Shown piece after piece: positions 48,886 through 59,655 of a stretch of 64,000 nt of DNA. The notes under the pieces are model-generated. The model worked only from the letters and a program-made list of their open reading frames with translations, had not been told where the DNA came from and searched no databases. The stretch lies in assembly GCA_965153455.1 (NCBI GenBank), contig OZ234493.1:4836001-4900000 (forward strand), given 5' to 3'. Within the stretch, counting starts at the first letter, position 1. Each line of letters starts with the position of its first letter. The translations under genes were made by a program, and so were the position numbers. The DNA is from Sphagnum compactum (Eukaryota > Bryophyta > Sphagnopsida > Sphagnales).

Positions 48886-49994
48886 GCAATTTGTTGGGTT
48901 TTTTGTGTGTAAATGATGACAAAGAGGTGAATCTTAGAAATTGTCAAGTCATTAGATGTTTGCATTGTTACATTAATCCTATGCATGTTCCTAATCCAAA
49001 CACAAAAGAAAGAAATATATTTATAACATATTATAAAACATATGGAATAACGACTTTGAAAAAACATGCAGATGCAAATCATGTTGTAATTATCAAAAAA
49101 TTTGACAAGGAGGTAAATGGTTTAATAAGAAGAACTTTTGAAAAACAACCAACAAAAAAAAGGCCTAATGCAATATATAATTTCTTTGTTGTCAAAGATC
49201 CCTTTAAAAAGGATGATGAACAACAAAAATATTTTTTGCAAGGCCTTGACTTTTTCATCATGGATAATCAATTGCCATTGCAATTTGTGAAAAATGTTTG
49301 GTTCAAGTGTTTGGTTTTACATTTGTGTCCTTAAGTTGTTTTCCCTTATTGAAAACCATTTTTTCATGAGATATTACTTAAATTGGTTGAAAAACAAAAT
49401 ACTTGTAAAATTCACAAATTGCATATTTGCAACATCAAGTTTTGATTTATGGATGTCCAAGGGGGCACATGATACTTTTGCTTTTGTCATTATTTTTTTG
49501 GGATTTAATTAGTAGCCTAAACAAATGACTATTTGGTTGTTTGAGGCAATAGAGACTATTGGTCAAACCTTGGCCAACAATCTTACAAAATTACTTAATT
49601 AACATGGATTAAGAAAAAAAATTGCATATGTCAAAGATGAGGGATCAAATTTAAATGCAATGACAATTGTTTTGAAATCAATTATTATTTATGTGAAATT
49701 TTAGGTTTGCATGAAAATTTTTGAGGTTTTTTTTGTTTTGCCATGTTTTTTCAAAGGCTTGTAGGTATGTTACAATTGATAAAAAGGTTTGCAGAAACTT
49801 TAGATTTATTTCCGTCAAATCTATTTAATTAGATTTGCAGAAATATAACTTGGCCTAAAAAGTTTGTGCAAGATAAATATGAATGGAACAAATCATGTTT
49901 AATTCAAATATTCGCCCATAAATTTAATATTCTAATGAAGACAAAATGTCATGGATGTTAATGTCATGGGCTTCATTCCTTTGAATGTTCCTCC

Positions 49995-50265
49995 ATGATT
50001 TGTAATGAACTTGCACCTAATTTCTAGTTTAGTGTTAGTTCATTCTTTGTTAAATTCTAGTTAAGCTTAAGTTCATTTCTAGTTCACTTCTAATTAATTC
50101 ATAATTCATTTTTAGTTAAGTTTTACTTCATTTTTAATTCATTTCCAATTAACCTTTAGTTCATTTCTAGTTAATTTTTAGTTCATTATTAATTAACTTT
50201 TAGTTAAATCTAAATTCATTCTTAATGGAATTTTAATTTAGTTGAATCTTAGTTCATTCATAGTT
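49995..50265. repeat. Degenerate short tandem repeat of TTAGTTCATTTCTAGTTAA type
   Basis: Roughly 17-20-bp units made of TTAGTTCATT and CTAGTTAA words repeat irregularly for about 270 bp. It starts exactly where hAT similarity stops, so it marks the left side of the interrupting DNA. Confidence 0.75.
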
Positions 50266-50869
50266 CACATATGGGTGCACATGGGCACACATGGGTGAAC
50301 ATGGGCCACATGTAGATTGGAAGCGTCTTGAAATTTTTTTTTTAGTTAGGTTCCCAAGGGGTATAAACATAAATAAAATTCCCCATCACTTTAATTAGTT
50401 CAAGACCAATTTTAGCTACGTTTTCTTGTCATGACCTTGTTATGTTTGTTTTTTGCAATAAAATCTTGTTGGAATTATTATTTGCATTTATCGTGTTTTT
50501 GTTTTTGTTTTTCTTATTTCATGATTTAGATTTGGAACTGGGCCTACCTTTGTTCTTGTTTTGATTAAAAAATCCTATAGTCTTGGTTGTTTTTGTGCAT
50601 GTGACACCATATGCTTGAAATGTAAAAAAGAAGTTACAAATGCACAGCCCATGTTAATTTGATTAATGATGATTTTAGGATTTCTTTTTAATTATTATTT
50701 TTGCTATCAATATTGAAAAGGAAGTTTATGATGTTTATAATCTTTGTTTTTTTCAAAAGTTCTTTTGAAAGAAAATATGAAAAGAAAAAGTTTCACAACA
50801 TGTTATGTTTGATGCTAAACACAGGATTTAAAGACCTAATCATCTAAAATAGAACAATGCATCACCGAT

Positions 50870-51200
50870 CACTTTGGCAAATCTTTCTCAATTCTTCTCC
50901 ATTTTGAATGATTTAAATTGTAATAAGAGCGCCTTTTCAAGCTCTACAAATCATCTTTGAAATGGAAAGCCAAAGGAACAACCACAAAACATCAATAAAG
51001 AAAATACGTTTTTTCAAATTACAAAACGTGTTTTTTTTTTTCATTTTTTTTTCATTTTGACCTTTCTTATTTCATCAGCGCATAATTTTCTCTTTTTTGT
51101 TCAAATTGAGTGATTTAAGCTTTTGTGAAATCATCATTTTAAGCTCTACAAATCATCTTTTAGATCTAAAGGCAATAGAACAACATTTAAAGATTTTTTG
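50870..51200. repeat. Two direct copies of an approximately 190-bp-spaced block
   Basis: CAAGCTCTACAAATCATCTTTGAAAT at about 50,938 and TAAGCTCTACAAATCATCTTTTAGAT at about 51,141 are flanked by similar sequence. ATTTTGAATGATTTAA and AAATTGAGTGATTTAA lie before them, and AAAGGAACAAC and AATAGAACAAC lie after. This fills the gap in the second hAT relic. Confidence 0.65.
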
Positions 51201-52019
51201 AAGGGATCAGAAATAGGCTATGAATTGTTTGGTTGAAAAAATTCTATAAAAACAACCCCCCTTACTTTAGGGGCCATAACTTTCTCACCTCCACTTCATT
51301 TTTATCAAATTTTAGTGCGATAGATGCGCCAAAAGGAGGGCTCCATCTATTCTTTGGACACCATAAACAATGGGGCCATCTTGCAAAAACAAGGAACAAA
51401 CCCTACTTTAAGTGATCGTTCATGGGTTGTTCTATCCTAGTATTTTCTTTTATTGACTAGGAAGAAAAGGTGAAAATTGTTGAATAATATCATAAACAAT
51501 CAGTATGTCCTATGCTTTTGAAATGTTATCATTATTTACACCCAATGGTAGAATTTGAAGTTGGATGTGCATATCAAATGGTAGATGCAAATTCCAAATT
51601 AGAAAATTTTGAACAAATTCTCAACACAAATGAGCTAATGACAAAAAAATTCACCATAAAATGGTTGATTTTCAAATGTTACCAAATGGATACCAAAATA
51701 ATGAAATGTCTTCTTTAATGGTGGGGAAAATAGGAAGCTGTGTTTCTTATTATTGGTTGTTTGGCTCACCAATACTAAGGATCATATGATTAAAAATTGA
51801 GACTAAAATGAGTTTTTTCTAACATGCATATTTACAAATTTAAAGAGATGTTGTTTACAATTAGACAAATTAAAAAGATTGACTTTTATAAGTACAAATT
51901 GACCAAATGATTTTAAAATTGATTGTACACCACCTTCCATTTTAGTGAAGATGATGAAAAAAGATCTAAATTTTGACAAGTTTGAAGAGTTTGAAAATTC
52001 TATGGCATGAAGTTGTAAA

Positions 52020-55000
52020 CATTTGAAATGTTGGCAAAATTTATTTGATTTTCATGTTTTTTTCACCTTTTTAAAATAATGTTATAACTTTCAAAATAAA
52101 AAATTCAATGTTTGAAATAACATAATAACCATTGTGTAAAAACCAAATCAACTAGTATGAATTGTCTGAGAACTAACAGTTTCAACCCTGATGAAATAAA
52201 TTTTTTACAATTAAAAAAGACTTTCCCAGGGTTTGTTGTAATAAAAGAAAAAAAAAGAAAGAATTTAATTGAATCTTATAAAATCTTCTGAAACCTAGAC
52301 TCAACAATTTTTAAAACATTTGATAACTGCCTGAGATCGGTTTACTCCTTACAATATACCTTAGTACCTTGGCCAATTTGACACTAATTATATTATTTTC
52401 AAAAATGTTGAAATTTTCAAAAATTATTTCTTCCAAATCAAAAAATATTGTGAAGGATAATAGTGAATATTTAAAAATATTCCATTTGTTGAAATGAAAT
52501 TTTCAAAATTAATAAATTATTCGACAAACATGTGTTGAAATGGCCAAAGTACGATATATAGTGAAAGATTCACTTTTAAATGAAAGGTGTAAGAACCTCC
52601 CCTTCCAAGTGCCTTATCATTGGCATATGTTTGGGTTCATGATAATGTTGGCTCGAGATTTACAGTGGGTAAAGCCCATGGGTGGGGGACCTTCCCAACA
52701 TGCGAGGACCTAACTACCATTACATGGTAAGTCCATTCTTTTGGGAATGTCTCTACTTCATGGCTTTATTTTACATGTAAAGAACAATTAGGTTTTTTTT
52801 AGTGTGTGTGAGGCCACCACAAAGGATGACACCTTCTAGGGAATGAGGTGAAACCCTGCCAATCATAAATAAACCAAAGCACCCAAAAAAAGGGGGATTA
52901 CAAGGAACAAAATGGAAGGATCCACATCCAAGAAGACAAAAGAACTCCCAAAGAGGACGAACCACAAAGGGAATATCAAGTTCATGAACCCCTTCCTATC
53001 GTGAGAAGCACATCAAATGAGGAAAGGGTGTGAGACCTCCTGAAAGGATGCCATTATAGGGAAGGTTTTCATTTGAGGAACCAACTTGTAAGGTGGCATT
53101 CTCTTATCTCAAATGAAAGCAAAAATCTTAGTACTTGAAGATTTTGTAACAACTTGAAATTTGCTCAATACTTGTACTAGGTTGGTATCTTGAAAGCAGA
53201 ATTTAGAACCAAGATTGTTCCAACTTCCAACCATTTGTGCTATCAATAATAATGGCTCAATATTTAATAATTTGGCTTAATGTTGTGGATTGTCACTTGT
53301 TGGTCTTACCAACTACATTAAGGACACTCAAAACTTAATTTTTCCTTCACTATTGAAATGTGCCCAATATTGATAAATACTTTAAACCTTGTTACACATT
53401 GGTTCCATTTTTATTCATAAGGTTGCCTATTAAATTAGTTCTTAACCTTGAGTTTAATGATGAGTAGAGTGTTTTTTCTAAAAAAAGTTTTTTGTTGCAT
53501 CTTTAGTGATAAGCATTTGAGTAGAGATAGACAATAAATGACAATATGTTTGTTGACAATGTCCACTTTTTTCAAGCTTCTTGCTAATGTTTTTGACATC
53601 CTACCTCCAAAATGTGTCTAAATTTGATGAGTTTTTCTCCAAAAAAATCAATTTTAACAATTGAATTTGCAATATAAAATTTCAAAGTTTTTGCAACCGT
53701 GCCAAATTCGCACAATAGAAGAAGGCTACTGATGAATGGCTTATTTGGTCAGCAAACTTTTCATTTTAGACTTCTAATTGGGTATAAAATATGAGAAAAA
53801 AAAACTGTTGGGACTTGGGAGTCAGGATTTATGGTTGCCTTGCAAGTGTTTGTGTTCACAATGGTTCACAATTCCACATTAAGTTGTGTTAAAAGTAATC
53901 AATTACAACAATTATAATAGGATTTAGTGGATTCAACATTAGATGGATGCATGTGGTTACACCAGGGTCAAATCCAAAAAGCTGGTTGGCGAACCACTAA
54001 CCACATTGCACATACTACTACAGTGGTTAGAAGGTGACCAGCTTGGAAAGGAAGCATTCATCTTATGCAGCATAGGGTAGGGTGAGAAAACCATTTAAAT
54101 CAATTTCATTGCTAATTAAAGTTTCCCCTTTTTTTCACAAAAGCTATAGGATGTTATGAAGGAGGTCAAGGGGATGAGCACGTTCCCATTACAAAATAAG
54201 GTGATGAGAGAATGAATTTCACTAATTACATACACTATATTTTACAGATGTCTCCTTTCCCTCATGTGCATGAGGTAAGTGCATTTAGACGATCAATGAT
54301 GTGATGATGGCGTAGAATATAATGCTAAATTAATGGTTTTTGTAAATTATTAAAGATAATGCCAAAGTAGAAGGGCTTAAATGAATTGCAAAAGTGATGT
54401 GCACTAATGATGAGAATCAAATGAATGGATTATACCTATTTGTTTCAGGGTGGGTAAATTAAAATTCAACTAGGGTATCATTTTTATAACTGAATGCAAA
54501 TCAATCTTGATTAAAGATGGGAAAAGGATAGGGTTGATAATTCAAACCCCCAGTCGATTCATGGATCTATAATGTTAAAATTGTCAAAATACTTGTATGG
54601 AAATATTATTAGATCAAATTGGAAATAAAAGTTTTGAGTTTGAAGGATATTGATCCAAGGCTAAAATTGTATTTTGGTAATCCTACTATTAAAGAAGGTA
54701 TTTTGTTTGTTTTGTTACATTGGGATCTCCCAAACCATGAGGCCCTGTATGGTGTTCTTGGTACTGCTGGAAAGCCTTGGATGAATAGGGGTGCACTGAC
54801 GTGACTTCCTAATGTTTAGACATGCAATGTAGGAATGATTGAAATTTGAGTGTTTTCACCACTAAAAATTCAACTACAAATCAAAGAGCTAATTTTAAAG
54901 GGAAATTTGAGGTGTATTTTTGATATTATTGGAAAGCTCTTGATGAGTACAAGTGCACCAAGGTGGTTTTGTAAAATTCAGACCAATGGTGCAAGAGTTA

Positions 55001-56485
55001 TTAAATTTTCAGTAATTTTTGTCATTTGATTATGATTTTTTATTAAAAACTTGGTCTCCAAATGAATTGGGATATATTGGTGATTTTGTGTCATGAATGT
55101 GAATGACAAATTATGAAAAATCATGGGATGTGAATATGATATAAATGGTATCAATCTAGAGACTGAATGTGAAATAAGAACTTAATTGGAAATGTTGTTT
55201 AAGGTATTAATGAATTGAAATGAGCTTTGGTGTGATAGTACATGAGAATGATGAAGTAGGGTTAACCAAAACAAGATTTAAATCATGTCCTCATTCAAAA
55301 AAATTATAAGAGATTCCAATTTTCTTGAAATTTAAATAATTGTTGATTTAATTTTTGCACGGCTACATTGCTTTTGACACGTGCAAATATAATTTCTGCA
55401 GATGCAATAATTATTAATGAAGTTTCTTATATATATATATATATATATGCCGTGTAAAACCAAAAAAAGGTTAAGATGGTTTGATTGTTATATCACTACA
55501 CTGGATTAAGAGCCTTTTATGATTAATTAGGGGCTGAATATTATGTTTAAAAATCAATTACTGGAATATAAACGTTCGAATTTATAAATTATTTATATAG
55601 CCAAGGACTCCTGGGTTAAACTGAAATTATGAAACCATGGTAATGAGGCGCCATATGGGGATTGATTAGAGTTACATTTTTGATTAAAATTAATAAATTT
55701 GATTTAGAGCATCATCAAATTTATTCAACAAATGCCATTAAATTGAGGAGTTATATTGGTCATAAGTACATATATAAGGCATAATCACACTAAATCAAGG
55801 GGTGAAGATGAAAGATGAAGATGAGAACTTTTTGCATGTCAAGAATTCATGTTGTCATGGAAATTCAATATTAATGAAGGTTCATTTTCAAGCTGAACTT
55901 ATTAATTCATTTAATTGCCATTATGTTGTTGGTTGTTAATAGACTTACTACTACCTATGGACCTTTTGCTATGGAATTTGAGGTGCATAGTGAGTGCACC
56001 CTAGTTTCCCACATCTGATCTTGGCGTACCCATAAACACAATCCAGGAGCAAGAATGAACCCCTAGGGCGCATGCCCCATAGTAGCCGCAGTGGATAGTT
56101 TTCGAGCATTCCGGTTTATTTGTTAAACCGTGGTCCACTCTGAGACATTTCATAGTGTATTTGGAGGGCACTTAGATTCATGATTATCCCTCCTTTAAAA
56201 GAGTACATACTAAATGGCCCGGGTGGGGGACATACCAAAAATGTGGGGTCGACTACTCAGGCTCCTTATTTTCAGAAGCCACCCCCTCCCCACCCTGGGG
56301 GTTTCCCCCTTAGGCCCCTTATTAACTAGTTCCAACTGTGGCGAAAATCCTCATTTAAAAAAAATAAATCCAAGGAATATGATTTTAAAAACCCTTGGTT
56401 TATTGCAAATAGCCAGATTTTTGCATTAGGTTCCTGTATGTAGCTAATAATACACATGGATGCTCGAATTTTGTTAACTTCTTAA
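52020..56485. other. Non-coding stretch
   Basis: ORFs are few and at most 64 codons. A TA run lies at about 55,429-55,449. A stretch of more even base composition at 52,580-53,100 has no recognised product. No RNA gene, LTR pair or transposon ends could be supported. Confidence 0.45.
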
Positions 56486-56486
56486 T

Positions 56487-56560
56487 CTGGTTTATGGCCA
56501 AATTTGAATCAACCTTCATGTGGATGATTGTCACTTGGCTACATCTCTCTCTCTATATAT
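56487..56560 (-). repeat. Short partial arm of the fold-back family
   Basis: Read on the - strand, GATGTAGCCAAGTGACAATC and ATCCACATGAAGGTTGATTC, then AAATTTGGCCATAA, match the start of the family's right arm. Only about 60 bp remain. A CT run and a TA run adjoin it. Confidence 0.6.
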
Positions 56561-56632
56561 ATATAAATTTAAAAACACACACACACAAAAACTGAGAGGG
56601 GGGGAGGGGGAGGGAGGAGGAGGGGGGGGGGA
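56540..56632. repeat. Composite simple repeat: CT, TA, CA and G-rich tract
   Basis: In order there are CTCTCTCTCT, TATATATATA, ACACACACACACA and then, at 56,598-56,631, several runs of three or more G separated by A. The G runs include seven, five, three and ten consecutive G. The tract meets the simple pattern for intramolecular G-quadruplex formation. Confidence 0.9.
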
Positions 56633-56856
56633 TGTGTCAAGTCAAATTTTCTGATTTTAAAGAAACAGCTTTTAGTGGAATGTCAGACTGATATCTGGGA
56701 AGAAGTTGAATAAGACAATCATAAAAAATGAATGTTGTTGCCATGCCATGGTATGAATCCCAGGCTTACTTATCAAAACAAAGGGTGTGTCACACTGTGG
56801 CAATGCCATTTACATTAAAAAGTATCTTAAGGCAAGCGACGAATTATGGAAATTTA

Positions 56857-57080
56857 AATATTTCACCATGCAAAAATATAATCTTCAAAAAGAAACCAGA
56901 ATCCTTCAAGACATCATAAGTCTATGACTAATTTCAAGTGTCAACACAAGCCAAAATATCATCTTTCAAAAATCTCAGTATAAAAACAGACCTACTACCT
57001 AGGGGCCAAAATCCCTCCAGCTACTATACTCTATAACGAATCTAAACAGAATATCCTTGCCTACCAAGGCAAGGCCAACA
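56857..57080. repeat. Dispersed repeat, copy 2 (partner at 1-237)
   Basis: Same orientation as the copy at the window start, with AACACAAGCCAAAATATC, ATAGACCTATTACCTA-like residues and CTATACTCTATAA in common. Several small indels and substitutions separate the two. No terminal structure is obvious. Confidence 0.75.
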
Positions 57081-57084
57081 AACA

Positions 57085-57770
57085 AAAATGGGTCACAGGT
57101 TTTTCTGCATTAATAACAACATCGCCAGAACTCGAACACCACCTTGTGTACCTATCATCACCAAAGTAAACAAGCAAATAACTACTACAAGTGATGCTAC
57201 TCATTTCACCCCCACATTTAGCCCCACTCACCTTCTCACCCCTTTAAACAGAACCAGTGATTTTTTTGCACAATTTTTGTCATTTTTACCATTGAAATTT
57301 GGATGGGTTTTTGGAGGATTGTGTTTTATCTAGTGCACATTCCACTACTTTTGTTAAATTTCACGAAAAATCGCCAAATTTTCGATATCACAAATTTTTT
57401 CATTAAAAGAACTCATGAATAGAAACAAAGCAAAAAACGAAGGAAAAAAAAGACAACTGAAACTGAATGGATGATAGAAAAAGAGAGAGAGAAGGGAAGG
57501 GTCCCCGCCTCTTGCCCCCACCCCTCCACACTCCCACACGACTCTCAACTCACCCTCGACTCCCGACCCATGACCCGAGACTCCGAACTCACCCCGAGCC
57601 TCCTAAATTAAAAAAAAAAGGAATTCAAAGAAAAGAAATAGCCATGCACCTTGAGGGCAGGTGAAAGAAAAAACGTTGAGTTTAATAGTATTGACCTGCC
57701 CCATTAGTACCTAGTGGAAAGAAAGGGACTCCCCGTGGCCGGTAAATGCAGTTAAAAGAGTTGGCCATGA
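57085..57770. other. Non-coding stretch with CT/CCC-rich part
   Basis: At about 57,500-57,605 the + strand is C-rich with recurring ACTC and CCCGA words in a loose repeat. The rest is AT-rich. No gene is recognised. Confidence 0.45.
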
Positions 57771-57773
57771 ATG

Positions 57774-57821
57774 AAGAAGAAGAAGAAGAAGAAGAAGAAG
57801 GAGGAGGAGGAGGAGGAGGTT
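57774..57821. repeat. GAA then GGA trinucleotide repeat
   Basis: About nine GAA/AGA triplets pass directly into about six GGA triplets. In one frame it reads poly-Glu then poly-Gly, but no gene surrounds it. Confidence 0.95.
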
Positions 57822-57852
57822 GGTTTTTTTCTTTTCTTCTCTTTTTCTATCC

Positions 57853-58475
57853 GTATGTACCTAGTACCTACCTACCAGCCCTTTCTTTGGCTGGATATAT
57901 ATATCCAAAAAGCGAAACTAAGAATTTAAAAGGTGTAAAATAAGTGGTTTTTGAGTTTTTCAATAGCCATGATTCGACCAAAATTTAAGAAAAACTTCCA
58001 GATTTCTTCTATAAATGGTAGCTAGCCAAAAATAAAGAAAGTATGCTTAAAGGATTTTATATTCATATTTTACTTGTAGCCAGATTTGGCTAAATCTTCA
58101 TCTGGATGATCATCACTTTGGCTATATCCGAAAATTGGAAAAAAAAAAAAAAAACATTGTTAGGTGCTTAGTACCTAGCAGTAGCAGAGTACATTGTTAT
58201 GTAGCCAAAGTGGGAACAACCCACAAGAAGATTTAGCCAGATTTGGATACAAGCTAAATATGAAAATAAGATTTTAAAATCATCCTTGTATATTTTTTAC
58301 TACATATGTGAACCATGTATGGAAATCTGGCTTTTTAAAAAAAGGGTTGAATTATGGCTGTTGAAATCCTCAAAATGCACTTGATTTTAGCACTTCTTAA
58401 TTTAGTTTCGCTTTTTGTACATATATATTTCTAGCCAAAAAACGCTGGTAGGTACCTGCCTACCTAGGTCCTATT
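57853..58475. repeat. Complete fold-back (long inverted repeat) element, about 620 bp
   Basis: The reverse complement of the left arm (about 57,853-58,135) aligns with the right arm (about 58,195-58,475). Paired blocks, read right-arm-wise, are TAGCCAAAGTG, GATTTAGCCA(G/A)AT(T/C)TGG, TGGCT(G/A)TTGAAA, TTAGTTTCGCTTTTTG and GGCT(G/A)GTAGGTAC-like ends. A roughly 60-bp loop holds a poly-A tract and GGTGCTTAGTACCTAGC. No ORF is present, so it is non-autonomous and MITE-like. Arms alone or decayed pairs of the same family occur at 4,795, 24,970, 30,840, 31,440 and 56,487. It lies about 1.2 kb upstream of the TIME FOR COFFEE start codon. Confidence 0.82.
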
Positions 58476-58499
58476 TAGTTATTTTTTCTATTCTTTATT

Positions 58500-59655
58500 T
58501 TTTAAACTATGTTTACGGACGGTCAAAGCGCATGGTCCCATTTGATTGGGGTGCTTCTCGAAGAGGCCGGTTGTCGTCGCCGTCGTGGTAGCGCAGAGCG
58601 CGGCTTTCGTCGTGGTCGTAGAGTGCACTTTTCCTGCACCTTCCGCTCTTTTCCTGCTGCTGCTGCACCTGTCGTCTTTCTCTTCTCTTTCGTTCTGATC
58701 TACTACTACCCACAACACAACAACACTTCCCGTTTTTCTGTTTCTCTTTTGTGTGTGTGTGTGTGTGTGTGTGTTTTTTTTGGCCCATTTGTGTTTCTCC
58801 TTTTGTCGTTTTTGTTTTTGTTCCCCTTTTGCTGCCGAAGAGAGGGACTCACTCGATTTGTGTGTGCATTCCTTTCCTATTCTTTCCATTTTCTGTTTGT
58901 GTGTGTGTGTGTTTTCTTTTTTTCTTTTCTCTCGCAGGTTTTTAATTTTGACACACTCTTCTTCTCTTGCGCTTTCTGTTTTGCTTCTCTCTGTTTTGTA
59001 TTGATACCGTAGTTGTGGTGACGGTGGGTTGTTGTCGTCTAAGTACTCTTCTTTTTCTTTTGAGGAGACGTCCGATTTTGTGTGTTTGCTTAGTCAGGAG
59101 ACAAAGAAGAGGAAGTAGTGGCAGCAGTAGGAGGAGAAGAAGCGGGGGATGAAGAAGAGGAAGTCGATGTTTTCTTGAGCAATCTCGGGAAATGACGAGC
59201 AGTAATTCGAATATGCATCTGTGTCTCTATGATCGATGCTATTACATTTCAAGCTGTGAGAGTCCCTCTGTGCGTGGTGGTGGTAGTGGAGCAGCGCTGA
59301 TGCATGTAGAGCACGCTTTTTTCCTGGTCTGTAGATTGTTTGCAAGCTTATAGAGATTGTTTGTCGCTCTTTCCTTGCTCGCTCGTCGTGGCTTTTTGTT
59401 TTGGGTTTTGGTTTTGTTTGTTAAGTTGTTGGCATCAGCATCATCAGCTTCCCTCGCAGATTTTGCATCTCCTCCATATGCATCGGAAAGTCTTTCTAAG
59501 TGCAAGCAGATCGGTTGCACAACACCACCACCAAGGCAGAAGAAGAAGAAGAATGGTGTGGTCTGCCAAAGTAGTATGCGGAAGAAGAAGAAGACTTCAA
59601 CCAGTTTGAGTTCTTCGGCGGCGCCCTCCCTCCCTCCGTCCCTTCCTCCCTTACC
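58500..59655 (+). promoter_or_regulatory. TIME FOR COFFEE upstream region and probable leader
   Basis: Composition becomes GC-richer and pyrimidine-rich, with a GT run of 11 units at about 58,751-58,773 and a shorter one at 58,898-58,912. A TTCTCTCGCAG acceptor-like site lies at 58,928-58,938 and several weak donors are present. Transcription probably starts here and the leader may be spliced, as in other TIC genes, but no exon can be fixed. ORFs on both strands are low-complexity and overlap each other. Confidence 0.45.

Larger units (their letters stand above)
48890..52010 (+). mobile_element. Second hAT relic, interrupted
   Basis: The left part (48,891-49,980) encodes a BED finger (CLHCYIN, YKTYGITTLKKHADANH) and the hAT core start. 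FDLWMSKGAHDTFAFVI lies at about 49,441-49,495, followed by IAYVKDEGSNLNAMT at about 49,623-49,665. The right part (51,505-52,010) encodes MLLKCYHYLHPMVEFE and a decayed WWGK end. Between them about 1.5 kb has no transposase similarity. The protein fragments are related to those of 27,059-29,915. Termini and target-site duplication were not identified. Multiple stops make it a pseudogene. Confidence 0.8.

Noticed and set aside
58509-59012. 167-codon ORF upstream of TIC, plus 133- and 91-codon ORFs on the opposite strand
   Set aside because: Low-complexity GT- and T-rich sequence with open frames on both strands; it lacks the TIC motifs and sits in the probable leader.
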